52,222 bases of DNA from Zopfochytrium polystomum. Taxonomy: Eukaryota > Chytridiomycota > Chytridiomycetes > Chytridiales > Chytridiaceae. Position numbers and translations under genes: made by a program. Positions 28,801-40,814 of the stretch are shown here, one piece after another (the first letter of the stretch is position 1; each line of letters begins with the position of its first letter). The notes under the pieces are model-generated. The model searched no databases. It was not told where the DNA came from and was given only the letters and a program-made list of their open reading frames with translations. Where the stretch lies: assembly GCA_025765615.1 (NCBI GenBank), contig JAIVFJ010000383.1, positions 1 through 52,222 on the forward strand. Reading direction: 5' to 3'.

Positions 28801-31104
28801 TGGAGACAGTTCCTTCATGACTCCCGCTTGAAGGAATGGGGACCAGTCCAACCCACAGCTCAGGATTTCCAATATCTTTCCTCCTCGTTGCATACCCCCG
28901 CTATGTCCACTGATCCAGATGTGGCACATCCTGACGCTCTGTCTGACTCACAAGAAGACGATGTACCACCTGCAGAATCACAGGGGGGAGATCTACAGCC
29001 GGGTATGCTATACGACGCTTCTGATTCTGAACCAGAGTCAATACCTGATGAACAGGAAATCCCTCCTAGGGAGCGCTCAACTTCCCCTGACATTCTAGCT
29101 TTGCCAGAGTCAACAGGGGAGGCAACAAATCCCCCAATCATACCACGAGAGCCATCAGGTTTACGTGACTACCTGGCATTGAAGGCAAACCTTTGTAAAC
29201 TACGAACAAAACCATCAATTGCCACAAGTCCTTCCACTTACAGTCGGAAAACACTCCGCGCTTTAACTGCAAGAATTCGTAAACTACGAATAGCACGGGG
29301 ACAATTTCGTGAACTCTACCAAACGCTCAAAGCATACACTGTGCTTGAGCCAGAGGAAGTCACAGCATATCCAACAGAAAGGATCCACCAGCGGGACTTA
29401 CCGCCACTCCCTGCTTCGCATAAAGAGGCCATGCGTTCTCCTTTTGCAAAGTATTGGAAGGCAGCTCAACTCTCAGAGATCAATTCGATCACATCAAAGC
29501 ATGTCTGGGACTTAGTGGCTCGACCTAAAGGGCGTAAGATACTCAAGCCCAAATGGGTTTTTGCCTACAAGTTTGACAGTGAAGGGTACCTTGAACGCTT
29601 CAAGGCTCGCCTTGTTGGTCGGGGTTACACTCAGATCTTTGGTCAGGACTACAATGAGACCTTCTCCCCTGTCGTCCGCAGCTCCTCCATAAGGGCAATC
29701 CTTGCTATCTCGTTGCTGTTTGACCTCATACTTGCAGGCCTTGATGTCGAAACCGCATACTTGAACGCCAAACTGGACATTGAAAACTTCATGGAACAAC
29801 CAGAAGGCTTTGAGATACGTGGTGCAGACGGGATACTTCTTGTCTGTTTACTCAGGAAGAGTCTGTACGGACTGCACCAGTCTGGTCGACAGTGGTACAA
29901 AACAATCCGCGACTTCCTAGTAGAAATTGGATTTACGCAATTGAAGACTGACCACTGTGTCTTTGTGCAAAGGCACCCTGATGGAAAGGTCAAGACCATC
30001 ATCACTCTATACGTAGATGACATCCTCATCTTCAGTCACACTGAAGAAGAAATTGCCAAAATTCTTTCTCTGATCAAATCAAAGTTCAAAATCCGCGAGG
30101 ACCTCAACCCAAAAGTTGCTGTTGGCATCCAAGTTGAGAAAATCAAAGATGGAATCTTTATTGGACAGAAAAACTACACACAGCATGTCTTGGAGGAAGC
30201 AAACTACTGGTGTGACGATGAAGGCTTACCTGTCAAAATCAAAGCAACTCCCATGTCCACGACATGGATACACGATGTGGACTCTGGAAAACTTCCACAA
30301 AAAGAGTCGGAATACTTCCGAAGCACACTCATGCAACTTGCTTACCTTGCAAACTTGACGCGCCCTGACATTGCGTATGCTGTGAATACACTTGCACAAT
30401 ACCAGTCCGCTCCAACCCATTCAGATTCCCTTGCGCTTGACAGATTGCTGCGATATGTCCGCGCTACCTGGGATCATGGACTTTTCTACCAGAAGGGAGA
30501 CTCCCAGATGACATGCATCACCAATGCAACGCTCCCAGAGGTAGAGAAAGCTGCGGGTATTTCTTACCCAGAGTGGGATGAACCACATGGCTACGCTGAT
30601 GCCAGCTATGCTGAAGAGGATGGACGCAAGTCGAGGTCAGGGCATGTGTTCATGCTTTGCGGGGGTGCTATTACATGGTACAGCAAGAAACAATCAGTTG
30701 TCGCTTTGTCCTCAACTGAGGCGGAATACTTCTCCCTTACTGAGGCCATCAAAGAGGCAATCTGGCTACGAATGCTCTTCCAGGAGCTGGGTATGGATTT
30801 AAATAAGCCCACTACTGTTTTTGAAGACAATCGTTCAACCATAGCTATTGCTATGAATCCAATACACCATGGTCGGGTCAAACACTTTGACGTGAGGTTG
30901 CATTTCATACGGGACCACTTGGAGAAAAAGGAGGTTCAACTCATTCATTGCCCAACGGACATGATGATTGCCGACCTTCTCACCAAAGCTCTTCCTGCAG
31001 CTCAACATGCAAAGCTTGCATCACTGATGGGAATTTGCAGTCTCGCCGACCTCCAAGGTGTAAGCGTGGTGCCCACGCTCAAATCAGCACAACGCTTAGT
31101 CTAA
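25845..31104 (+). pseudogene. Copia family 1 gag-pol, copy 2 (one one-base insertion)
   Basis: The best preserved copy. The frame is open from 26,239 to the stop and holds protease, integrase, RT (YVDD at codon 1389, 30,010-30,021) and RNase H intact. The only break is an additional G at 26,244/26,245 within gag. It separates the first 130 or so codons from the rest. Length is 5260 nt, one more than the unbroken 5259. An ATG at 26,239 could start an N-terminally shortened product, but that would be fortuitous. Confidence 0.9.
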
Positions 31105-31122
31105 AGGCTCTCTCTGGCTTCT

Positions 31123-31204
31123 CCAGCTACACTTGTGGGTTCATGCAGGTTTTCACAAGTGTAGGGGGGTACATGGGTGGGTTCGAGTCCCACTGCTTGG
31201 CTGG
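31123..31204 (+). ncRNA. Structured 3' UTR element, copy 2
   Basis: Identical in sequence and position to the copy 1 element. Stems are at 31,127-31,137/31,154-31,164 and the T-arm-like hairpin is at 31,177-31,193. No compensatory changes exist among these young copies, so they do not test the fold. Confidence 0.5.
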
Positions 31205-31268
31205 CATTGTTGGACAGCCATGTACTCCAGGAGAAACAGTTGCCCCCTCTCTTTCTATTGCGGGGGTG

Positions 31269-32532
31269 TGTTGAGATTCGACCCACGGGGTACACTACGC
31301 CCGTTACTGATGATCCCTTTGAGAACTCCATCCAATCACATTGGATGGGGTGTTTGAAGGGCTCAGTAGATTCAATACTTGAATGGGGCGCTCGGAAGGG
31401 CTAATCTGTTCTCAATAAAAAGAGATAGGCAAAGGCGGCTGTTGTTCTAGCTTTGTTCATCCTACCGGTAGGAACAATGCAATTAGAACATGCACAAAAA
31501 CGCTCAAACTACGCACTCTGCACATGTAACACAGCACAGCAAGCATGCAGAAGCAGTGTACCACTGCCCCATGCTCCGGAATTCCCTCTCTGCACCGGAA
31601 TTCTGCCCTCTGCATCGGAATTCCGCTTCCTGATCTGGAATTCCGCCCTTTTGCATCGGAATTCCGCTTCCTGATCTGGAATTCCTCTCTCTGCACCGGA
31701 ATTCCGCTTCCTGATCTGGAATTCCAGCTTTCCTGCTGTGCTGTGCAATCTGAGCAATGCAACAGGCATTTAGGAATCAGGGATTGCACCAATCACTGCA
31801 TTTCTAAAAATGAGATAAAAACTGAGCTCACCAGAGATTGCACCAATCATTGGATTTCTAAAAACAAGGAAAAAAGCGGCTTGTTTCCCAAACAAGCTTC
31901 CTGATTTGGAAACAACCAAACCAATTTACAAGCAACTGTTTCTCAAACAAGCTGTAAATTGGTTCCTGGTGGTACTCAGCCCAGACAAGTGCTCAGCCCA
32001 AGGTGGTACTCAGCCCTGGCTGGTACTTAGCCCTAGGTGGTGCACAGCCCAGGCTGGTACTCAGCCCTGGGTGGTGCTCAGCCCAGGCTGGTACTTAGCC
32101 CTGGCTGGTACTCAGCCCTGAGTGATGCCCAGCCCTGGGTGGTACTCAGCCCTGAATGGGTACTTAGCCCAGGCTGGGGGTTGGTGCTCAGCCTGTTTTA
32201 TCTCATTTCTGTGGCCTGCTCTGTGCAGCCCACTGCTCCCTCTGTTTTCTGATGGCTCCAACCTGCAGGAGTATAAAAGCAGCAACCTCTCACAGAGATC
32301 AAACAAGGAATCCAACCCCCTCCTTGCTGCTTTGACAGAATCCAGTGCAAAACAAGCCACTCTCTCTTCCTCCATTTGCTCTCTCTTCCATCTCTGCCCA
32401 CTCACTCCTCTCTCCTCTCTCCATCCTCTCACTCCTCTCCCTTTTCCATCATCACTGCTCTCTCTCTCTCTCTCTCTCTCTCTTCATCCCCACACACACC
32501 AAGTCCCTCCAGTCCTGGGTGGGATTTCATCA
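31269..32532 (+). repeat. LTR3 of copia family 1 (type b-y)
   Basis: 1264 bp, shared between copies 2 and 3. The first half has CACATGTAAC and CCATGCTCC (type b, as in LTR4). The second half has CACTGCTCCC and ATCAAACAAGG (type y, as in LTR2). Private changes include CGCTCAAAC, loss of a base in GACAAGTGC and two extra bases in the CT run. Confidence 0.9.
32272..32278 (+). promoter_or_regulatory. TATA box of LTR3
   Basis: TATAAAA, type y context, upstream of the copy 3 leader. Confidence 0.65.
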
Positions 32533-32745
32533 CAAAGCTACCTACAAGCCGTCGGCCACATCTGTACGCTCGAACAGGGCCCTGCTGCTCTTACAAGAAA
32601 AGGGTTTCTGACTCTAAACAAGACCAACCTGTCTGTGAGCACCGGCTCACCAGCTACTTTAAGGCAACAAAGGGCTCTTGGCTCTCTACAAGAAAAGGGC
32701 TACCGCTCTAAACAAGTCCACTGGTCCACCAAGCCGCTACCTAGC

Positions 32746-35700
32746 ATGTCTTCTTCGACCCCCAAGGCTGTCCGCTTCTCTTCTTACGGCTACCAGGCTT
32801 GGGAACTGCATGTGGAAGAAGTCATCAAGCCGGTCATGGCATACAATCTTGTTGCCAGCTTCCTCAAGCCTGATTACTTCGGTACGTTCAACGAGCACTG
32901 CACCAAGGTCGGCATCGGCGCTGCTCCTCCCAGTATTGGTTCTCCCCCTGAATCCTCTGCAACGGCGGAGGCCAAGGCTGCGTACAGTGAGATGTACCGT
33001 CTGCACCACGCTGCCCTTGACAAGTACCACACTGGTATACGCCAAGAACACAAGACCTACAGGGAGCTTGAGGCCCAACACGACAAGGCGGTTGCTACCC
33101 TCGACTCCTGCTCGCGCATTGAGGATGTGCGCTCCATGAATGCGGCAAACATCACCAACTGCGCTGATCGGTACAAGTGGCTCAATGACAAGTACGCCCT
33201 GCAGGACCACACTGGTTCACAGCAGGACAAGTGGCTTGCGACTTACAGTCGTTTGGCAAAACCCAGAGACTCTGGTCCGGCAGTCCAGGAGTGGTACACC
33301 ACTCTGACCACACTGGTCACGGATTGGCCGAAGCATTTCAAATGTACTGCCACCACTTGCAGGGGTGTGACAAACATCCTGCGTTCTGCCATCATCCACA
33401 AAGCAAGGGAAACGCTGCCTGGACATGAAATCTTCTCTGGCGTTCGTCAAAATCTTCTCAAGGGGCTGTCAGGCTACGCCAACACCAGCGATCTCGTCAA
33501 GGAGTTGACAAACTGCCACACGCTGTACCAGCAAAGCAAAGAGAAGAACAGCAGACACTCTGCTCACCATGGCACTTCTGAGATGGAAACAGCTGCTTCA
33601 GCAAAGACCTCAGTGGCAACAAAGAAGCGCAAGATCGGTGAGGCACTCAACGGCAAGCCTACTTGTGACCTTCATGGAATCTGGGTCTCACACTCTCGCG
33701 AGGAATGCCTCAAGTTCCCTCACGGGAAGTCAGAGCCGGCTCGCCCTGCAAAGAAGGCCAAGGGCAAGCAGCCTGCACACGCCAAAGAAGCCAAGGCCAC
33801 GCCAGCTGATTCCAAGAAAGCTACTGAGACTGCCAAGATTGCACGTGAGGTGGCTGCTAAAGAACACCACCAAGCCTCTTGCGCAGCCTCTGAGGATTCT
33901 CCTCCCCACAAATGCTACAGGATGGATACTCCACCACCGCCTACTGAAGCAGAAGACGTCGAAATGTTGGAGTTCAGTACTGAGGGTGCTGCGCGCCTTG
34001 CAGACACATCAGCTCTAGACGACTTCCTTTCAGTAGAAAGGGCACTTGCGGCACGGGAGTTTGAAATTGGAACATGCCAGGCCGTTGAGGTGGAGGAGGA
34101 ATTTGAAGTGGAACTCACAGTTACACTTCTTGACGGCAGAATGGATCCAGACTGGATCACTGACAACATTGTCTCAAACGTCGGCTACAAAGTGATGTAC
34201 GAATCTGGACGTTTCCTCTACCGCAACGTCACCTACCGCCGCATCTATGAGACTGCGCTGATGGCAAGACTTGCTGGCGGCAACCCACACCAGGTCATCC
34301 TTGACTCTGGGGCTTCCAGGACAATGTCGCCTTGCTGAAGAGCACTTCACAAACTTGCGGCCCACCTCCCAGCAGATCAAAACAGCTGACGGCTTTACAA
34401 CTGCCACTGGAGTGGGCGACTTCACCCTGTTCGTTAACGGAAGAGCTCTCATCATGAGGAACTCGCTCTATGTGCCAGAGTTCTCAGACACTCTACTCTC
34501 AGTTCAGCAAATCGTGCGGCAGACAGGTCACAACGTGACTTTCACAGCAGACACAGCCCTATTGCACCCTCGGGTACATGGTTCAGACTTTACCATTGCT
34601 CACAGGGACACAGGAAATGTTTATGTTGTGGACCCTTCTCTTCTGACGGGACATACTGGTCTCGACAGGGCAGAACTTGGAAGGGACGCGCCGACTCCTT
34701 CGGGGGACGCCCCAGGTGAGTCGCAACAGCAAACTGCTCCTTTGCAAACTGCAACTCCAACTTTAAGTCAAACTGACCCAGACCCTTTACCAAACCCTCA
34801 GAACATTGAAGCAGTCCGAGCTCTTCACAAGAAATTTGGTCACCTGTCTTTATCTTCTTTGAAGCGTACTTGGTCAAATCTGAATAAAGTTGGTCATTCA
34901 TTTTTCCTCATTCATGACATTCCCTGCGTGACATGTGATGTTGGGAAATTGAAAGCTTCGCCTATCCACTCCACTTCCAGACCAAACACCACACTGCTTG
35001 GTCGTTTACACACTGATGCTGTCCCACTGCCCGCACGTGGACACCATGGTGAAAAACATTGGCAACTGGTTGTGGAAGAGTCAACCCGTTGGCTTGACAT
35101 TGAGTTCCTCAACTCTTTGTCCGACGCGCCCACAAGATTCCGGTCTACGATCGAAAGGTTTGAACAACAACATGGCAAACATATCACATCTGTGCGCTGT
35201 GACAGGGGGGAAATCTTCAAAGATGGAGAATTCAAAACTTGGGCCAATACTCGGCATCCTCCTATTGTTTTAGAACCTAGTCCTGCATTCACCAAGGAAT
35301 TCAATGGGCTGGTAGAACGTCAGGTCAACACTCTCAAAGACATGGCACACTGCATGCTCTTAGAGTCACGATTGCCCCACTCTTTCTTTGTGTATGCAGT
35401 CCGCTACGCAGCATACATCAAGAACAGGGTTTACCACTCTTACACTAAGAAAACACCTTACGAAGCTTGGTACGGTGAAAAGCCAAATGTTGATCACATC
35501 CGCACCTTTGGCTGTTTGGTTATCCACCGTATCCCAAAGGAAAAGCGAACGCTTAAACATCCTGACAAAGGGGCGCCAGGCATATTCTTAGGGTATAAAG
35601 GAAACACTCTTCCAGTAGTCTACGACTTGAAAACCCAGAGAATATCGGAACACTTCCATGTCTCCTTTCACGAAAATGTTTTTCCTGGCATTGTGCGGAA

Positions 35701-38006
35701 CTGGAGACAGTTCCTTCATGACTCCCGCTTGAAGGAATGGGGACCAGTCCAACCCACAGCTCAGGATTTCCAATATCTTTCCTCCTCGTTGCATACCCCT
35801 GCTATGTCCACTGATCCAGATGTGGCACATCCTGACGCTCTGTCTGACTCACAAGAAGACGATGTACCACCTGCAGAATCACAGGGGGGAGATCTACAGC
35901 CGGGTATGCTATACGACGCTTCTGATTCTGAACCAGAGTCAATACCTGATGAAGAGGAAATCCCTCCTAGGGAGCGCTCAACTTCCCCTGACATTCTAGC
36001 TTTGCCAGAGTCAACAGGGGAGGCAACAAATCCCCCAATCATACCACGAGAGCCATCAGGTTTACGTGACTACCTGGCATTGAAGGCAAACCTTTGTAAA
36101 CTACGAACAAAACCATCAATTGCCACAAGTCCTTCCACTTACAGTCGGAAAACACTCCGCGCTTTAACTGCAAGAATTCGTAAACTACGAATAGCACGGG
36201 GACAATTTCGTGAACTCTACCAAACGCTCAAAGCATACACTGTGCTTGAGCCAGGAGGAAGTCACAGCATATCCAACAGAAAGGATCCACCAGCGGGACT
36301 TACCGCCACTCCCTGCTTCGCATAAAGAGGCCATGCGTTCTCCTTTTGCAAAGTATTGGAAGGCAGCTCAACTCTCAGAGATCAATTCGATCACATCAAA
36401 GCATGTCTGGGACTTAGTGGCTCGACCTAAAGGGCGTAAGATACTCAAGCCCAAATGGGTTTTTGCCTACAAGTTTGACAGTGAAGGGTACCTTGAACGC
36501 TTCAAGGCTCGCCTTGTTGGTCGGGGTTACACTCAGATCTTTGGTCAGGACTACAATGAGACCTTCTCCCCTGTCGTCCGCAGCTCCTCCATAAGGGCAA
36601 TCCTTGCTATCTCGTTGCTGTTTGACCTCATACTTGCAGGCCTTGATGTCGAAACTGCATACTTGAACGCCAAACTGGACATTGAAAACTTCATGGAACA
36701 ACCAGAAGGCTTTGAGATACGTGGTGCAGACGGGATACTTCTTGTCTGTTTACTCAGGAAGAGTCTGTACGGACTGCACCAGTCTGGTCGACAGTGGTAC
36801 AAAACAATCCGCGACTTCCTAGTAGAAATTGGATTTACGCAATTGAAGACTGACCACTGTGTCTTTGTGCAAAGGCACCCTGATGGAAAGGTCAAGACCA
36901 TCATCACTCTATACGTAGATGACATCCTCATCTTCAGTCACACTGAAGAAGAAATTGCCAAAATTCTTTCTCTGATCAAATCAAAGTTCAAAATCCGCGA
37001 GGACCTCAACCCAAAAGTTGCTGTTGGCATCCAAGTTGAGAAAATCAAAGATGGAATCTTTATTGGACAGAAAAACTACACACAGCATGTCTTGGAGGAA
37101 GCAAACTACTGGTGTGACGATGAAGGCTTACCTGTCAAAATCAAAGCAACTCCCATGTCCACGACATGGATACACGATGTGGACTCTGGAAAACTTCCAC
37201 AAAAAGAGTCGGAATACTTCCGAAGCACACTCATGCAACTTGCTTACCTTGCAAACTTGACGCGCCCTGACATTGCGTATGCTGTGAATACACTTGCACA
37301 ATACCAGTCTGCTCCAACCCATTCAGATTCCCTTGCGCTTGACAGATTGCTGCGATATGTCCGCGCTACCTGGGATCATGGACTTTTCTACCAAAAGGGA
37401 GACTCCCAGATGACATGCATCACCAATGCAACGCTCCCAGAGGTAGAGAAAGCTGCGGGTATTTCTTACCCAGAGTGGGATGAACCACATGGCTACGCTG
37501 ATGCCAGCTATGCTGAAGAGGATGGACGCAAGTCGAGGTCAGGGCATGTGTTCATGCTTTGCGGGGGTGCTATTACATGGTACAGCAAGAAACAATCAGT
37601 TGTCGCTTTGTCCTCAACTGAGGCGGAATACTTCTCCCTTACTGAGGCCATCAAAGAGGCAATCTGGCTACGAATGCTCTTCCAGGAGCTGGGTATGGAT
37701 TTAAATAAGCCCACTACTGTTTTTGAAGACAATCGTTCAACCATAGCTATTGCTATGAATCCAATACACCATGGTCGGGTCAAACACTTTGACGTGAGGT
37801 TGCATTTCATACGGGACCACTTGGAGAAAAAGGAGGTTCAACTCATTCATTGCCCAACGGACATGATGATTGCCGACCTTCTCACCAAAGCTCTTCCTGC
37901 AGCTCAACATGCAAAGCTTGCATCACTGATGGGAATTTGCAGTCTCGCCGACCTCCAAGGTGTAAGCGTGGTGCCCACGCTCAAATCAGCACAACGCTTA
38001 GTCTAA
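32746..38006 (+). pseudogene. Copia family 1 gag-pol, copy 3 (two one-base insertions)
   Basis: Reads from the ATG through gag and the zinc knuckle to the protease, where an extra C at 34,335 breaks the frame just after the active-site DSGAS. The next section, with integrase, is open to an extra G at 36,254/36,255. RT and RNase H then stay open to the stop. Total length is 5261 nt, two more than unbroken. All catalytic motifs are present. Confidence 0.9.
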
Positions 38007-38024
38007 AGGCTCTCTCTGGCTTCT

Positions 38025-38106
38025 CCAGCTACACTTGTGGGTTCATGCAGGTTTTCACAAGTGTAGGGGGGTACATGGGTGGGTTCGAGTCCCACTGCTT
38101 GGCTGG
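38025..38106 (+). ncRNA. Structured 3' UTR element, copy 3
   Basis: Same sequence and spacing as in copies 1 and 2, ending about 64 bp before LTR4. Confidence 0.5.
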
Positions 38107-38170
38107 CATTGTTGGACAGCCATGTACTCCAGGAGAAACAGTTGCCCCCTCTCTTTCTATTGCGGGGGTG

Positions 38171-39396
38171 TGTTGAGATTCGACCCACGGGGTACACTAC
38201 GCCCGTTACTGATGATCCCTTTGAGAACTCCATCCAATCACATTGGATGGGGTGTTTGAAGGGCTCAGTAGATTCAATACTTGAATGGGGCGCTCGGAAG
38301 GGCTAATCTGTTCTCAATAAAAAGAGATAGGCAAAGGCGGCTGTTGTTCTAGCTTTGTTCATCCTACCGGTAGGAACAATGCAATTAGAACATGCACAAA
38401 AAACGCGCAAACTACGCACTCTGCACATGTAACACAGCACAGCAAGCATGCAGAAGCAGTGTACCACTGCCCCATGCTCCGGAATTCCGCTCTCTGCACC
38501 GGAATTCCGCTCTCTTGCATCGGAATTCCGCTTCCTGATCTGGATTCCTCTCTCTGCACCGGAATTCCGCTTCCTGATCTGGAATTCCAGCTTTCCTGCT
38601 GTGCTGTGCAATCTGAGCAATGCAACAGGCATTTAGGAATCAGGGATTGCACCAATCACTGCATTTCTAAAAATGAGATAAAAACTGAGCTCACCAGAGA
38701 TTGCACCAATCATTGGATTTCTAAAAACAAGGAAAAAAGCGGCTTGTTTCCCAAACAAGCTTCCTGATTTGGAAACAACCAAACCAATTTACAAGCAACT
38801 GTTTCTCAAACAAGCTGTAAATTGGTTCCTGGTGGTACTCAGCCCAGACAAAGTGCTCAGCCCAAGGTGGTACTCAGCCCTGGCTGGTACTTAGCCCTAG
38901 GTGGTGCACAGCCCAGGCTGGTACTCAGCCCTGGGTGGTGCTCAGCCCAGGCTGGTACTTAGCCCTGGCTGGTGCTCAGCCCTGAGTGATGCCCAGCCCT
39001 GGGTGGTACTCAGCCCTGAATGGGTACTTAGCCCAGGCTGGGGGTTGGTGCTCAGCCTGTTTTATCTCATTTCTGTGGCCTGCTCTGTGCAGCCCACTTC
39101 TCCCTCTGTTTTCTGATGGCTCCAACCTGCAGGAGTATAAAAGCAACAACCTCTCACAGAGATCAAAAAAGGAATCCAACCCCCTCCTTGCTGCTTTGAC
39201 AGAATCCAGTGCAAAACAAGCCACTCTCTCTTCCTCCATTTGCTCTCTCTTCCATCTCTGCCCACTCACTCCTCTCTCCTCTCTACATCCTCTCACTCCT
39301 CTCCCTTTTCCATCATCACTGCTCTCTCTCTCTCTCTCTCTCTCTCTTCATCCCCACACACACCAAGTCCCTCCAGTCCTGGGTGGGATTTCATCA
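38171..39396 (+). repeat. LTR4 of copia family 1 (type b-x)
   Basis: 1226 bp, 38 bp shorter than the others because about two GGAATTCC units are missing (six instead of eight). First-half variants match LTR3 (type b). Second-half variants (CACTTCTCCC, AAAGCAACAACC, ATCAAAAAAGG) match LTR1 (type x). It ends TTTCATCA directly against LINE sequence. Confidence 0.9.
39136..39142 (+). promoter_or_regulatory. TATA box of LTR4
   Basis: TATAAAA, type x context. As the outermost right LTR it could drive transcription into the adjoining LINE-A fragment. Confidence 0.55.
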
Positions 39397-40516
39397 CTCT
39401 GTCTTTTGGGAAAACATCCAGCACTGTGGCAATGCATCTGATTTTTGGAGTGGTGCCGATGGTTGCACGCAACAAGATGCTGAACGCAAGATATTTCTAC
39501 AGACTGCACCACATTCAGGACCAGAGAAACACCACTGCACACATGTACAGGCACATGGCTGAGCGGGGGCGGCGGGCTCCTGCAGGATCCCTCACCAGGC
39601 TCACTCTGTTCACACCAGATGTGGATCTATATTTTGGGTCGGTGCCACGGAAGGCCTTGGCACAGATTCCGTTTGTCAGACACAGGACTTATCCGTATGA
39701 CCTTGAAGTTACCAGATCTGAGCCCAAGAACATTGATGTTGTCGCTATGCAGAAGATGCACACTGTGTCACTTGAGAAGTATAAGGAAAAGGCCAACTTG
39801 ACTGGAGTGGCGGCACCCCTGGTGGTCCCCCCTCACCGGGGGCCCTGCCAGGTGGTTCGTTCTGGTGCAATGTTTAACAGGAGGTGGTTGAGATGCCTTG
39901 TGGCATGGATGGGTGGCCGTGTGGCCTATCACCAGCAGTGCAAGAAGTGTGATGCTGAGCTGGACAGGAACCATGCCTTGGAGTGTTCAGGTGTGCGCCG
40001 CCTCCTGGAGGCGGACCACCCTGAGTGCGTCCCAAGCCTGGAGCAGGCGAGGAGGAACATCACAGTGCTGGATCTGCTGCTGCAGACTCTGACTTTCTGG
40101 GCACCATACACAGCCAATGATGCAGATAAGATCCCCCAGGAGACGAGGGTTGCTTCAAAGAAACTGGGGATGAAGCTTGCTAGGCTGATTGCAAAGATTC
40201 GAGTGGAATGTGCTGGAATGAGGGACTTTGTGGATGCTTCCGAGACCACAGCAGAACAGGAGGCAGATTATTTGATGGAAGCAGGGACAGTGGATGATAG
40301 GAGGGCGGATCTGAGGACCGCATGCAGATGGCGCAGGTGCGGCGGCAAGCTAGGGAAGCCCTGCGTGCACACTGGGACCCAGTGCGCAACAAGGGGTTTA
40401 GGGAATCAAGGAACAGGTGGCTGGCTAAGGAGACTCAGGGAGTGACGGGAAAGCCAGACAGATCTGGGTGGGTTGACTCTGATACAGAGAGTGGTGCTTC
40501 AGTGGGAGGTGGATGA
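39397..40516 (+). pseudogene. LINE-A ORF2 C-terminal fragment, right arm
   Basis: Starts within the RT thumb region at LSFGKTSS and includes the C-terminal CKKC-x7-H-x3-C. A one-base deletion at about 40,319 (ACCGC where the left copy has ACCCGC) moves the last 65 codons into another frame. The LTR upstream is in frame with it, giving a fused reading of no significance. Confidence 0.85.
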
Positions 40517-40814
40517 GTGTCTGTTTCTTTTGCCTCATCATTTGTTTTCCATTTGTTTTTTGTTGTGTTGTGTTCATACTTTTAAGCTGTTATCTGGTTT
40601 AAGTTTGTTTCTACTGTTCTTTCTGCTCTCTTCTCTTCACCTTGGCCTCTTTGTTTTTCTTCTTCTTTGACTTCCTCTCTCTCTCACATGTGCCCCCTCT
40701 GACCTCTTGGACCTTCCTTCCTTCATATGCATGTACTTTTTTAACTTTCAAGCTGCAGATTCCTCACCTTCGGGTTGGAGCGAATAATACACTATTGAAA
40801 AGTTAGGGTTAGTG
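39397..40814 (+). mobile_element. LINE-A copy, right arm (truncated by LTR4)
   Basis: C-terminal ORF2 plus 3' UTR of the LINE-A subfamily in plus orientation, ending GTTAGGGTTAGTG (40,802-40,814). Confidence 0.85.

Larger units (their letters stand above)
25631..31268 (+). mobile_element. Copia family 1 internal region, copy 2
   Basis: Same layout as copy 1. The leader has an extra base in ACATCTTGTACG. Shares with copy 3, against copy 1, several substitutions, for example GAGGATTCT at about 26,992, ACAGTTACACTT at about 27,218 and AAACACCACACT at about 28,084. Confidence 0.9.
32533..38170 (+). mobile_element. Copia family 1 internal region, copy 3
   Basis: Closest to copy 2. It has a few private substitutions, such as GAGGAAATCC at about 35,955 where the others have CAGGAAATCC. 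Confidence 0.9.
17464..39396 (+). mobile_element. Tandem array of three Ty1/copia family 1 elements
   Basis: Four LTRs alternate with three internal regions in one orientation. LTR starts lie at 17,464, 24,367, 31,269 and 38,171, spacings of 6903, 6902 and 6902 bp. The left flank is LINE-C (minus strand) and the right flank is a LINE-A-type copy (plus strand) at a different position of ORF2. The 5 bp on the two sides differ (GTGGG and CTCTG), so there is no target-site duplication. The array therefore formed by recombination after insertion rather than as one integration. Confidence 0.9.

Noticed and set aside
17464..39396. Array as pure assembly artefact
   Set aside because: Not excluded, but each copy and LTR has private substitutions and indels, which a simple duplicated contig would not show. 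Long reads would settle it.
39240..40445. Fusion protein of LTR sequence with LINE RT
   Set aside because: The long frame is a chance join across the LTR4/LINE junction; the upstream part is CT-rich LTR sequence.
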